64,000 nucleotides of DNA, from contig JAHZGC010000020.1 of the NCBI GenBank assembly GCA_019421015.1, forward strand, positions 5,822 through 69,821. The letters are read 5' to 3'. Source of the DNA: Coriobacteriaceae bacterium (lineage in GTDB: Bacteria; Actinomycetota; Coriobacteriia; Coriobacteriales; UMGS124). Under the pieces are notes generated by a model, which searched no databases, was not told the origin of the DNA, and worked only from the letters and a program-made list of their open reading frames with translations. Position 1 is the stretch's first letter; the number at the start of each line of letters is the position of its first letter. The position numbers and the translations under genes are program-made. Below, in pieces: positions 9,353-17,264 of the stretch.

Positions 9353-10423
9353 TTGGAAGTTCCACTCGTAGACCTTGTAGGCATCTGCAAGAGGTATGGC
9401 GACAACATCGTCCTGAACGACTTTAACCTATACATCAAAGAGAACGAGTTCGTTACCTTCTTGGGTCCCAGCGGTTGCGGCAAAACCACAACGCTGCGTA
9501 TCATCGGCGGCTTCGAGCAGCCTGATTCGGGCCACGTATACTTCTCTGGAGAGGACATCACCAGCCTGCCCCCCTACAAACGGCAGCTCAACACCGTGTT
9601 CCAGAAGTACGCCCTCTTCCCCCATATGACCGTGGCGGAGAACATAGCCTTCGGCCTCAAGATCAAGAAAAAGAGCAAGAGCTATATCGACGGCAAGATC
9701 GACTACGCCTTGAAGCTCGTGGACCTCGAGGGTTTCGGTTCGCGTATGCCCGACTCGCTCTCGGGCGGTCAGCAGCAGCGCATCGCCATCGCCCGTGCCA
9801 TCGTAAACGAGCCCAAGGCCCTTCTCCTCGACGAGCCCCTCGGCGCCCTCGACCTCAAGCTGCGTCAGGACATGCAGTACGAGCTCATCCGCCTCAAAAA
9901 CGAGCTCGGCATCTCGTTCATCTTTGTGACCCATGACCAAGAAGAAGCCCTCACCATGAGCGACATCGTGGTGGTCATGAACCAGGGCCGTATCCAACAG
10001 CTGGGCACTCCCCAGCAAATCTACAACGAGCCCAAGAACGCCTTTGTGGCCGGCTTCGTGGGCGACTCGAACATCATCGGCGGCACCATGCTCGGCGACT
10101 ACGCCGTCGAGCTCTGCGATGCCCGTTGGCAGTGCGTCGACGCGGGCTTCGGCGTCAACAAACCCGTCGACGTCGTGATCCGCCCCGAAGACGTGGAGTT
10201 CGTGGCTCCTGAAAAGGGCATCATCAGGGGCGTCGTGAGCCACATCATCTTTAAGGGCCTGCTTTGGGCGATGGAGGTGGAGGCTGGCGGCTCCACCTGG
10301 CTGGTGCAGAACACCCAGATGGAGCCCGTGGGCACCGAGGTCGGCATTTACGTCAAGCCCGAGAATATCCAGATCATGCACAAGCCCACGAGCGACGACG
10401 AGGAGGCGCTGGTCAATGAGTAA
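9353..10423 (+). CDS. potA: Spermidine/putrescine ABC transporter, ATP-binding protein
   Basis: ATPase subunit of a polyamine importer, 356 residues. Walker A (GPSGCGKTT) is at 38-46, the ABC signature (LSGGQQQR) at 136-143, Walker B (ALLLDEP) at 156-162 and the switch His in FVTHDQ near 196. The C-terminal third is the TOBE-like regulatory domain of PotA-type proteins. The start is a TTG preceded by GAGAGGAG, so translation may be moderated. It is the first gene of a tight four-gene operon: its end overlaps the next permease by 8 bp. Order and families match potABCD. Confidence 0.93.
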   Translation: MEVPLVDLVGICKRYGDNIVLNDFNLYIKENEFVTFLGPSGCGKTTTLRIIGGFEQPDSGHVYFSGEDITSLPPYKRQLNTVFQKYALFPHMTVAENIAFGLKIKKKSKSYIDGKIDYALKLVDLEGFGSRMPDSLSGGQQQRIAIARAIVNEPKALLLDEPLGALDLKLRQDMQYELIRLKNELGISFIFVTHDQEEALTMSDIVVVMNQGRIQQLGTPQQIYNEPKNAFVAGFVGDSNIIGGTMLGDYAVELCDARWQCVDAGFGVNKPVDVVIRPEDVEFVAPEKGIIRGVVSHIIFKGLLWAMEVEAGGSTWLVQNTQMEPVGTEVGIYVKPENIQIMHKPTSDDEEALVNE

Positions 10424-11255
10424 GGCCACGCGGGCCTCCTCGTTTAAGAGGCAGCTTTTTGCCGGGCCGTTCGCGTTCTGGATGGTCGCCTTCACGATCA
10501 TCCCGCTGGCGCTCATGGCCGTGCGCGCCTTTACCGACGGCAACGGCAGCTTCACCCTCGACAACGTGATGGCCATCACGCGCCCCGCCTACCTCAAGGC
10601 CCTGGGGCTCTCCCTTGAGCTAGCCTTCCTGGCCACGCTCATCTGCCTGGTGGTCGCCTACCCGGTCGCCCTCATCTTGCGCCACCACAAGCACGGCAAG
10701 GGGGCGCTCGTCATCTTCGTCTTTGTACTCCCCATGTGGATGAACTTCCTGCTGCGCACCCTCGCCTGGCAGTCGCTGCTCGAACGCGAGGGCGTCATCA
10801 ACGGCATCCTCGGTGCAATCGGCCTGCCTCCCATCGAGATTATCAACACCCCGGCGGCCGTGATCTTGGGCATGGTCTACAACTTCTTGCCCTTCATGAT
10901 CCTGCCACTCTACAACTGCATCAGCAAGATCGACGAGAACACGATCAATGCCGCCTACGACCTGGGCGCAAACCGCATCCAGACCATCGCCCGCGTCATC
11001 GTACCCCAGAGCTTTGCCGGCATCGTGAGCGGCATAACCATGGTCTTCGTTCCCGCGCTCACCACCTTCGTGGTCTCAGACATCCTCGGCGGCGGCAAGG
11101 TCATGCTCATCGGCAACGTCATCGAACAGCAGTTCACCGTAAACTACGACTGGTCCACAGGCGCGGGCCTCTCCATCGTGCTCATGCTCTTCGTACTCAT
11201 CTCGATGATGCTCGTGAACTCCTTCGACAAGTCGGGCGAAGGGAGGCTGCTCTAA
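10416..11255 (+). CDS. potB: Polyamine ABC transporter permease PotB
   Basis: Inner-membrane permease of 279 residues with about six transmembrane helices. The cytoplasmic EAA-like loop (NAAYDLGANRIQTIARVIVP, about residues 180-199) is the coupling site to the ATPase. It overlaps potA by 8 bp and is followed 1 bp later by potC, so the two permeases are translationally coupled. Family and position support the PotB role of the heterodimeric channel. Polyamine specificity is inferred from the operon as a whole, since related systems also carry other small cationic substrates. Confidence 0.92.
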   Translation: MSKATRASSFKRQLFAGPFAFWMVAFTIIPLALMAVRAFTDGNGSFTLDNVMAITRPAYLKALGLSLELAFLATLICLVVAYPVALILRHHKHGKGALVIFVFVLPMWMNFLLRTLAWQSLLEREGVINGILGAIGLPPIEIINTPAAVILGMVYNFLPFMILPLYNCISKIDENTINAAYDLGANRIQTIARVIVPQSFAGIVSGITMVFVPALTTFVVSDILGGGKVMLIGNVIEQQFTVNYDWSTGAGLSIVLMLFVLISMMLVNSFDKSGEGRLL

Positions 11256-11256
11256 C

Positions 11257-12228
11257 ATGGTCCACAACCACAAGCTGCGCCGTGCGCTTTCTGGCACCTA
11301 CCTCGGCCTCGTGATCGCCTTCCTCTATCTGCCGATCCTGGTGCTCATCGTGCTGAGCTTCAACGTCAGCAAGTCGCGCGCGGCATGGGGCGGCTTCACG
11401 CTCGACTGGTACGCCCAAGTCTTCCAAAGCCCCACGATCATGAGAGCCCTGTACAACTCGCTCTCCATCGCCGTGCTCTCCTCGGTCATCGCCACCCTCA
11501 TCGGCGTGGCCGCCTGCGTGGGCATCATGGCCATGAGCCGGCGCTGGCGCACCGTGAGCCTCACACTCAACAACATCCCGTTGCTCAACGCCGAGATCGT
11601 GACGGGCCTCTCGCTCATGATCTGCTTCGGGGCCTTCGGCATCTCCCTGGGGTACGGCACGATCCTCGTGTCCCACGTGGCGTTTTGCCTGCCCTATGTG
11701 ATCCTGAGCGTCATGCCTCGCCTCAAGGCCACGAGCGCCGGCACCTACGAGGCCGCCCTCGACCTGGGGGCCACCCCTGCACGCGCTTTCTTTAAGGTGG
11801 TGCTCCCCGAGCTCGTGCCCGGCATCGTGGCGGGCTTTTTGCTCGCCTTTACCATGAGCCTCGACGACTTCGTGATCAGCTACTTCACGCGCGGGCGCGG
11901 GGTCGACACGCTTTCGACCCTGATCTTCTCACAGGTGCGCCGCGGCATCGTCCCGAGCCTCTATGCGCTCTCGACCCTGATCTTCGTGGTCGTGCTCGCG
12001 GTCCTGGCGGCCCAAAACTTCCTGCCGCCCATCGTCTCGCGCCGCCGCGCCAAGGCCCGCGAACGCCGCGTCCAGCGCAAGCTCGACGCCCACCTTGCCA
12101 ACGAGGACCGTGCCGCCGTCGAGGCCGCCTGGGGCCGGCAGGCCCAAGAACTCGCAGCACAGAAGCCCAACGGCCCTAAGGGCCTCTCCCCCACCAAATC
12201 AGATCCACCCACATCCAAGGAGGAATAG
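11257..12228 (+). CDS. potC: Polyamine ABC transporter permease PotC
   Basis: Second inner-membrane permease, 323 residues, somewhat longer than usual because of a charged 60-residue cytoplasmic tail rich in Arg, Ala and Glu. The EAA-like loop (YEAALDLGATPARAFFKVVL) is at about residues 165-184, and LSLDDFVIS-type residues after it (MSLDDFVISYF) are typical of PotC. It starts 1 bp after potB ends and is followed 2 bp later by potD. It forms the translocation pore with PotB. Confidence 0.92.
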   Translation: MVHNHKLRRALSGTYLGLVIAFLYLPILVLIVLSFNVSKSRAAWGGFTLDWYAQVFQSPTIMRALYNSLSIAVLSSVIATLIGVAACVGIMAMSRRWRTVSLTLNNIPLLNAEIVTGLSLMICFGAFGISLGYGTILVSHVAFCLPYVILSVMPRLKATSAGTYEAALDLGATPARAFFKVVLPELVPGIVAGFLLAFTMSLDDFVISYFTRGRGVDTLSTLIFSQVRRGIVPSLYALSTLIFVVVLAVLAAQNFLPPIVSRRRAKARERRVQRKLDAHLANEDRAAVEAAWGRQAQELAAQKPNGPKGLSPTKSDPPTSKEE

Positions 12229-12230
12229 CC

Positions 12231-13346
12231 GTGTCCAGCACCGTCCCCGCCAACAAGCTCTCGCGCCGTACGTTCGTGAAAGCCGCAAGCTGCGCCGCGG
12301 CGGCCCTCGGCATGGCCGCCCTTACCGGATGCGGCGAATCAAACGGAGGCTCCGCAGACGGATCGAACAACACCGTCTACGTGTTCAACGCCGGCGAGTA
12401 CATCGACGAGTCGGTGATCCAGCAGTTCACCGACGAGACGGGCATCAGGGTGGTCTACGACACCTTTGAGACCCTCGAGGCCATGTACCCCATCATCGAG
12501 CAGGGCCAGAACCGCTACGACGCCGTGTGCCCAAGCGACTACATGATCCAGAAGATGATCGCCAACAACCTGCTCGCCAAGCTCGATTGGGACAACATCC
12601 CCAACTACCAGTACATCGGCGAGCAGTATAAGGAAACCGCCAAGGCCTTTGACCCCACCGGCGAGTACGCGGTGCCCTATACCTGGGGCACGGTGGGCAT
12701 CCTCTACAACCCCACCAAGATGGACGAAGTCCCCGAAGAGTGGAGCTGGGACATCCTGTGGGACCCGAAGTACGAAAACGAGATCCTGATGCAGAAGTCG
12801 GTGCGCGACGCCTTTGCCGTGGCGCTGCGCAAGCTCGGCTACTCCATCAACCCCACCGACCCCGACGAGATCGCCGAGGCCCGCGACCTGCTTATCGAGC
12901 AGAAACCCCTGGTGCAGGCCTACGTCATTGACCAGGTGCGCGACAAGATGATCGGCGGCGAGGCCACCTTGGGCGTCATCTACTCGGGCGAGTACATGTT
13001 CTGCAAGGAGCAGAACCCCGACCTCGAGTACGTGGTGCCCGTCGAGGGCTCCAATGTCTGGCTCGACTGCTGGGTGGTACCGGCGAACGCCGAGAGCAAG
13101 GAGAACGGCGAGAAATGGATCAACTTCCTTTGCCGCCCCGACATCGCCCTTAAGAACTTCGAGTACATCACCTACGCCACCCCCAACACCGGTGCCATGG
13201 AAGAGATCGACGAGGAGATCCTGAACGACCCGGGCGTCTTTGCCACCGACGAGACCGTCGGCAGCTGCGAGACCTTCCAGTGGCTGGGCGACGACGCCGA
13301 ACGCGTCTACAACGACGCCTGGACCGAGGTGCTCTCGGCGGAGTAA
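12231..13346 (+). CDS. potD: Polyamine-binding lipoprotein PotD (Tat-type signal)
   Basis: Extracytoplasmic substrate-binding protein, 371 residues. The N-terminus carries twin arginines (SRRTFVKAA) before a hydrophobic stretch and a lipobox (LTGC, Cys near residue 38), so it is probably exported folded by Tat and lipid-anchored. The mature part follows the PotD/PotF pattern: VFNAGEYID near 50, YDTFET near 74, and a conserved AVPYTWGTVGI segment near 145. It starts with GTG after a strong AAGGAGGA site, and is the last gene before a hairpin. Confidence 0.93.
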   Translation: MSSTVPANKLSRRTFVKAASCAAAALGMAALTGCGESNGGSADGSNNTVYVFNAGEYIDESVIQQFTDETGIRVVYDTFETLEAMYPIIEQGQNRYDAVCPSDYMIQKMIANNLLAKLDWDNIPNYQYIGEQYKETAKAFDPTGEYAVPYTWGTVGILYNPTKMDEVPEEWSWDILWDPKYENEILMQKSVRDAFAVALRKLGYSINPTDPDEIAEARDLLIEQKPLVQAYVIDQVRDKMIGGEATLGVIYSGEYMFCKEQNPDLEYVVPVEGSNVWLDCWVVPANAESKENGEKWINFLCRPDIALKNFEYITYATPNTGAMEEIDEEILNDPGVFATDETVGSCETFQWLGDDAERVYNDAWTEVLSAE

Positions 13347-13378
13347 CGACCGGTAACCGGCCTATACCTGGACCCCAC

Positions 13379-13420
13379 GAACCCCTTCCCCATGCCGTCT
13401 ACAGCCTGGGGAAGGGGTTC
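13379..13420 (+). terminator. Hairpin after potD
   Basis: A perfect 13-bp stem (GAACCCCTTCCCC at 13379-13391, GGGGAAGGGGTTC at 13408-13420) with a 16-nt loop lies 33 bp after the potD stop. It lacks a long T tract, but its strength and position fit a terminator or 3'-end stabiliser. Confidence 0.7.
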
Positions 13421-13426
13421 GCTCTG

Positions 13427-13540
13427 GAGCAGTCCACAAAACTGCTGGACGAGGCACGCGTGGGCGCGGTGTGCTGGGGCACATGAGCCCGAACGCAACG
13501 AAGTGCCGGTATTTTTGTGGACTGTTCTAGTGGACTGCTC
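13427..13540. repeat. REP-like structured intergenic element, copy 2
   Basis: Outer arms GAGCAGTCCACAAAA (13427) and TTTTGTGGACTG...GTGGACTGCTC (13514-13540) are inverted, the right arm being partly duplicated. The centre (GCGGTGTGCTGGGGCACATGAGCCC) resembles the element at 8319-8418. It occupies a convergent gene junction. Confidence 0.5.
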
Positions 13541-13977
13541 TAGGCATGTCGTGCCAGCAATCCCATGACCTCATCCCACCGTATTAGGTCGATGGTGTGG
13601 GAGGCCTGTCCGAACACCCGGATGTTCGGGGCCACGGTGCGCAGTTCCTCCAGGTAGATGGGGGTCCCAAGGTAATGGATGCTCTCAGGCACGAACACGT
13701 AGGCCCCGGGCCATGCGACGCCGCCTTCATCGACCACCACATCGTCTTTGATGTGGTCGAGGATTGCATGGGCCCGGATGGCCGCCGCGTACTGGAACAA
13801 AACCAGCGACCCCGGGCCGCAGGCCAATGCCTTGCGCGGATAGGTGAACACGCCTGCGAGCTCCCCCGGTAGCACGCGCGTAAAGAAGTCGCCAATGCGT
13901 GCCGGCGGTATGGTGTTCTGGCTCATGGCCAGGGTGCGTATCTGCTTATGGCCAGCCCGTACACTCGTCGTAGGCAT
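13540..13977 (-). CDS. Third gene of the HigBA operon; PUA/EVE-like fold suspected
   Basis: A 145-residue soluble protein. The ATG at 13977 has a GAGGA ribosome site 8 nt upstream, and the gene begins 11 bp after higA, so it is probably the third gene of the toxin-antitoxin operon. The pattern G-x-L-V-L-F-Q-Y-A near residue 58, a following basic helix, a Gly/Trp-containing turn, then FVPESIHYLGTPI near residue 95 resembles the PUA-like/EVE-type modules seen with restriction and nucleic-acid-binding proteins. This is a by-eye resemblance only. There is no recognisable catalytic motif. It could modulate the toxin, act in defence, or be an unrelated passenger. Confidence 0.6.
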   Translation of the reverse strand: MPTTSVRAGHKQIRTLAMSQNTIPPARIGDFFTRVLPGELAGVFTYPRKALACGPGSLVLFQYAAAIRAHAILDHIKDDVVVDEGGVAWPGAYVFVPESIHYLGTPIYLEELRTVAPNIRVFGQASHTIDLIRWDEVMGLLARHA

Positions 13978-13988
13978 GTTCTTATCCT

Positions 13989-14276
13989 CTATTGCACCAA
14001 CACTTCGACCGGGGGCAGAGAATCGAGATCCAAGGTCTTGAGGCGATACGTGGTATCAAGATTAATCCAAAAATCTGGAGTTGTCCCCAATGCCTTCCCC
14101 AACAACCACGCCATTTCAGGCGTGATAGAGCGGCGACCATTGACAATATCGGAAACTGCCGATGCCGGTTTCCCAATAGCATGAGCAAGCCTATATTGCG
14201 AAATTCCTAAAGGCTGCAAAAACTCCTCCAACAGAATTTCGCCCGGCGTTGAAATATAAGCACTAGTGGTAGTCAA
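13989..14276 (-). CDS. higA: HigA-family antitoxin (XRE helix-turn-helix)
   Basis: Antitoxin and autorepressor of the HigBA module. It has the addiction-module antidote signature: STPGEILLEEFL near residue 8, then an HTH (ISQYRLAHAIGKPASAVSDI) and NGRRSITPEMAWLLGKAL. It is AT-richer than its neighbours, as transferred toxin-antitoxin loci often are. No good ATG exists near the homologous start. I chose the TTG at 14276 (another TTG is at 14279), 95 residues, because GGGAGG lies upstream and the length fits; a start at 14336 would overlap the toxin gene by 74 bp. The start overlaps the toxin stop by 14 bp, so translation is probably coupled. Confidence 0.85.
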   Translation of the reverse strand: MTTTSAYISTPGEILLEEFLQPLGISQYRLAHAIGKPASAVSDIVNGRRSITPEMAWLLGKALGTTPDFWINLDTTYRLKTLDLDSLPPVEVLVQ

Positions 14277-14547
14277 CAAACTCAACCTCCCTGGCTTCGC
14301 TCCCAATCCATGCGAAGCATAGCCGCCATTTTTCATTTACCCGTATGCCATAGCAGCCGGCACGGTCGCCTTTAAGCTTCTCCAAATGATTACTCGGCGG
14401 TACGCGTAAGTCGTTTAAACTGCGAGCAGCCTCAAGCATTTGAAGCTTACGATATAAACCACGGCGAATATCTCCAGGTACTCTACGTGGCAATACCAAA
14501 TCCGGCTGATTCCAAAATGCCTCGAGGTCTTTGTCTTTAAACTCCAT
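14263..14547 (-). CDS. higB: HigB/RelE-superfamily mRNA interferase toxin
   Basis: A 94-residue ribosome-dependent endoribonuclease-like toxin of the HigB/RelE fold. Typical blocks are an RRGLYRKLQMLEAA helix near 28-41, a DLRVPPSNHLEKLKGDR segment at about 46-62 and YGIRVNEKWRLCFAW at 66-80, containing the Arg/Lys residues that normally line the active site, followed by the VEFVDYH end. Toxin-first order is characteristic of HigBA. It lies in a locally AT-rich island beside an inverted-repeat operator. Confidence 0.88.
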   Translation of the reverse strand: MEFKDKDLEAFWNQPDLVLPRRVPGDIRRGLYRKLQMLEAARSLNDLRVPPSNHLEKLKGDRAGCYGIRVNEKWRLCFAWIGSEAREVEFVDYH

Positions 14548-14563
14548 AAACCCCCTCGTATAG

Positions 14564-14578
14564 TTCTGTTATTCAGAA
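14564..14578. promoter_or_regulatory. Probable HigA operator
   Basis: TTCTG-TTATT-CAGAA, a perfect 5-bp inverted repeat extended by one base each side, lies 17 bp upstream of the higB start and overlaps a TATAAT-like box on the minus strand. HigA proteins autorepress through such palindromes. Confidence 0.5.
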
Positions 14579-14766
14579 TTATATTAGCTATCCTACTCTA
14601 TGTGCAACCGTGTCCCCGTCTTTTTTTTAATCAACCTCCTACAATGTGAACATCCCGCGTGCGCCCCTAACTGGTGGTACATTCGTCAACACAAAACAGG
14701 CGGCAGGCCGCGCCCGGGAACTCCCGGCCCAAAGGTGCGGCACGCCCCAGAAAGGAGCCCTCCCCC

Positions 14767-15960
14767 GTGCTGACCCTCGACAAGATATTCCAGGCCCAAG
14801 TGATGCTTAAAGGCGTGGTGCGAGAGACCCCCCTCGTCCGTGCCACGGGCATCCCCACCGGCTGCGACGTCTACCTCAAGCCCGAGAACCTGCAGAACAC
14901 CGGCTCGTTCAAGCTGCGCGGTAGCGGCTTCAAGATCGCCATGCTCTCGGACGAGGAGAAGGCCCGCGGCGTCATCGCCTGCTCGGCCGGCAACCACGCC
15001 CAAGGTGTGGCCCTGGCAGCCAGCAAGTACGGCATCAAGTCGCTTATCTGCCTGCCCGACTCGGCCCCCATCTCAAAGGTCGAGGCCACCAAGGGCTACG
15101 GTGCCGAGGTCTGCCTGGTCGAGGGCTGCTACGACGACGCCTACGCCAAGGCCCTCGAGCTGCGCGACGAGTTTGGCTACACCTTTGTGCACCCCTTTGA
15201 CGACGAGAACGTCATCGCCGGCCAGGGTACCATCGGCCTTGAGATCGCCAACGAGCTGCCCGAGGCCGACGCGGTGATCGTGCCCATCGGCGGAGGCGGC
15301 CTCATCTCGGGCGTGGCCTACGCGCTCAAGTCGATTCGCCCGCAGATCAAGGTCTACGGCGTGCAGGCGGCCGGCGCCCCCAGCATGTACAACGCCATAA
15401 AGCACGGCCAGATCGAGTGCCTCGACGCCGTCTCGACCATCGCCGACGGCATCGCGGTCAAACAGCCGGGTGAGAACACCTTCGATCTGGTAAGCAAGTA
15501 CGTGGACGACATCGCGCTGGTCAGCGAGGACGAGATCGCCAGCGCCATCCTCACCCTCATCGAGAAGCAGAAGATGATCGCCGAGGGCGCCGGCGCCGTC
15601 TCGGTGGCCGCCGCCATGTTCGATAAGTTCCCCATCCAGGGCAAGAAGGTCGTGAGCCTCGTCTCGGGTGGCAACATCGACGTCACCAGCCTCTCGCGCG
15701 TCATCGAGCGCGGCCTCATCAAGAGCGGGCGCCAGAGCAAGCTCCTCATCGAGCTCGTCGACAAGCCCGGCCAGCTCAAGGACGTAAGCCGCATCATCGC
15801 CGACTGCGGCGGCAACGTGGTGAGCGTGCTGCACGAGCATGCCGGCACCACCGAGTCCATCAACGGTTGCTACCTGACCATCGGCATGGAGACCCGCAAC
15901 CACGAGCACGTGGAGCAGATCGTGAACGCCCTCAAGGCCGAGGGGTTCAAGATCGTTTAG
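14767..15960 (+). CDS. ilvA: Threonine ammonia-lyase (dehydratase) with C-terminal ACT domain
   Basis: PLP enzyme that deaminates threonine (and often serine) to 2-oxobutanoate, in isoleucine synthesis or threonine catabolism. The PLP lysine is in GSFKLRGS (Lys49), the substrate loop is SAGNHAQGVA near 77, and the phosphate-binding glycine loop (GGGGLISG) is near 176. One ACT domain occupies about residues 322-397 (LLIELVDKPGQLKDV). The length, near 400, is typical for the single-ACT type. I chose GTG 14767, which follows AAAGGAG; an upstream in-frame ATG at 14674 has no site and adds a low-complexity leader. Monocistronic, ending at a strong hairpin. Confidence 0.92.
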   Translation: MLTLDKIFQAQVMLKGVVRETPLVRATGIPTGCDVYLKPENLQNTGSFKLRGSGFKIAMLSDEEKARGVIACSAGNHAQGVALAASKYGIKSLICLPDSAPISKVEATKGYGAEVCLVEGCYDDAYAKALELRDEFGYTFVHPFDDENVIAGQGTIGLEIANELPEADAVIVPIGGGGLISGVAYALKSIRPQIKVYGVQAAGAPSMYNAIKHGQIECLDAVSTIADGIAVKQPGENTFDLVSKYVDDIALVSEDEIASAILTLIEKQKMIAEGAGAVSVAAAMFDKFPIQGKKVVSLVSGGNIDVTSLSRVIERGLIKSGRQSKLLIELVDKPGQLKDVSRIIADCGGNVVSVLHEHAGTTESINGCYLTIGMETRNHEHVEQIVNALKAEGFKIV

Positions 15961-16045
15961 CAGCCGGGCAACGCATCGTCACGGCGGTGCGGCCGCGTTG
16001 AGCGCCCGGCAAGCGGCGGAGGCCGAATAGAGAACGCGGCAACGC

Positions 16046-16093
16046 GGCGGCCCTTGGCGCGGCGGCACAAAGCCCGCCGTTCCAAGGGCCGCC
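16046..16093. terminator. Bidirectional hairpin between ilvA and merR-type gene
   Basis: A perfect 12-bp outer stem (GGCGGCCCTTGG at 16046-16057, CCAAGGGCCGCC at 16082-16093) encloses a second GC-rich stem. It lies between two convergent genes and can serve both. Confidence 0.75.
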
Positions 16094-16101
16094 CCGTCCC
16101 C

Positions 16102-16947
16102 TTACCCTTTTACCGGCACACGCAGCGTGAGCGTGAGCCAGCTGCCGTCGGCGCGGCGGTGCACCGAGTCGGCAACGGCCAGCACGTCGCCGGCCAGCAC
16201 GCGGCCTTCCTCGCTCAGCGCCTCGCGCACGGCGTCGCGCAGCAGGTCGAACACCTGGTTGTCGCTGGGGGCGCTCGTGCTCAGAACGACCGCCGGCCCG
16301 GGCAGCACATCGATGATGCGCGCCTCGTCCGAGGGCTTCTCCGCCTCCATGGCGGCGCGCACGTCGGACTGGTCGCCCAGAGGCACCAGGCCCCACCAGC
16401 AGCCGTCCAGCCCCTGCCCGTCCACGGAGTCGCGCTCTATGCGCAGCCCGATGAGTGAGCGCTCGTACACGCTGCGCCACACGCCGGAATCCACCAGCTC
16501 GCTGCCGCCCGCCAGCTCGTTGCCCCTGAAGTGGGACACGAACACCAGGCCGGCCGTCTGAGCGTCGTAGACCCCGCGCCCCGGCCGTTCCAGGTTGTTG
16601 CGCAACGACGACACATGGCGGTGGAGCAGGCGGTTCGCCTCCTGGAGCTCGGCGATGACGCGCTCGTTCTCGACGAGTTTGGCCTCCATGGCTTCGAGCA
16701 TGGCGGGGGCATCCTGGGCCATAAGGTCGCCCACCTCCTCGACCGAGAAGCCCAACCGGCGCAGCGACCGGATGCTGATGATCTTGCCAAAGTCCTCGCG
16801 CGTGTAGAACCTAAAGCCGGCCTCGCTGGTAGAGGGGTCTATGAGGCCCGCACGCTCATAGTGCTTGAGCGTGTACTGGCCCAGGTCGAGCTCTTTGGTC
16901 ACGCGTCCGATGCGGTACTCGGGCTGGGCGGCGCGCTCCGATTCCAT
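16102..16947 (-). CDS. MerR-family regulator with GyrI-like ligand domain
   Basis: Transcription activator of 281 residues. The N-terminal MerR winged helix includes YRIGRVTKELDLGQYTLKHY and GFRFYTREDFGKI (roughly residues 11-56), then a coiled-coil dimerisation helix at about 72-118. The C-terminal 150 residues resemble the BmrR/GyrI small-molecule domain (ending LTLTLRVPVKG). I preferred ATG 16947 (AAGGGGAG upstream) over 16971. It diverges from the reductase gene at 17265, and MerR proteins usually act on the adjacent divergent promoter, so it probably senses a compound related to that reductase. Confidence 0.85.
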   Translation of the reverse strand: MESERAAQPEYRIGRVTKELDLGQYTLKHYERAGLIDPSTSEAGFRFYTREDFGKIISIRSLRRLGFSVEEVGDLMAQDAPAMLEAMEAKLVENERVIAELQEANRLLHRHVSSLRNNLERPGRGVYDAQTAGLVFVSHFRGNELAGGSELVDSGVWRSVYERSLIGLRIERDSVDGQGLDGCWWGLVPLGDQSDVRAAMEAEKPSDEARIIDVLPGPAVVLSTSAPSDNQVFDLLRDAVREALSEEGRVLAGDVLAVADSVHRRADGSWLTLTLRVPVKG

Positions 16948-17111
16948 GGGCTTCTCCCCTTCGTCTACCATGCTGGCCGTGCTTTTGTGCGCTGACCGCC
17001 TATCGGCATGGGACTGCGCGGCTTATCGGCACAACCCTGATTTTATCATGGGACAGGCAGGGCCCCGGACGCTGGGCAGCGCATCTGGGCACCGCACTAT
17101 CCGCACCCGCC

Positions 17112-17160
17112 GGTCTTCTCCGCCATTTGTGCACACCTTATGAACACAGCGGAGAAGGCC
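17112..17160 (+). promoter_or_regulatory. Leader inverted repeat in the MerR/reductase divergent region
   Basis: The 317-bp divergent gap (16948-17264) holds a 12-bp stem (GGTCTTCTCCGC and GCGGAGAAGGCC, one G-U) around a 25-nt loop with TGTG...CACA ends, about 105 bp before the reductase start. It could be an operator or an RNA leader hairpin. I see no gene in the gap. Confidence 0.4.
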
Positions 17161-17264
17161 CGGAGCCTCCCTTGAATCGTGCCTTACCCACAGTCCCAGA
17201 CTGGGGCCTGCCAGAGGGACGCCGGGGGACGTCCCAACCACCGCACGATTTCAAGGAGAAACCC

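Noticed and set aside
9353..13346. Unusual transport system
   Set aside because: Order, families and lengths match a standard potABCD operon; the TTG start and Tat-type lipoprotein signal are only mild oddities.
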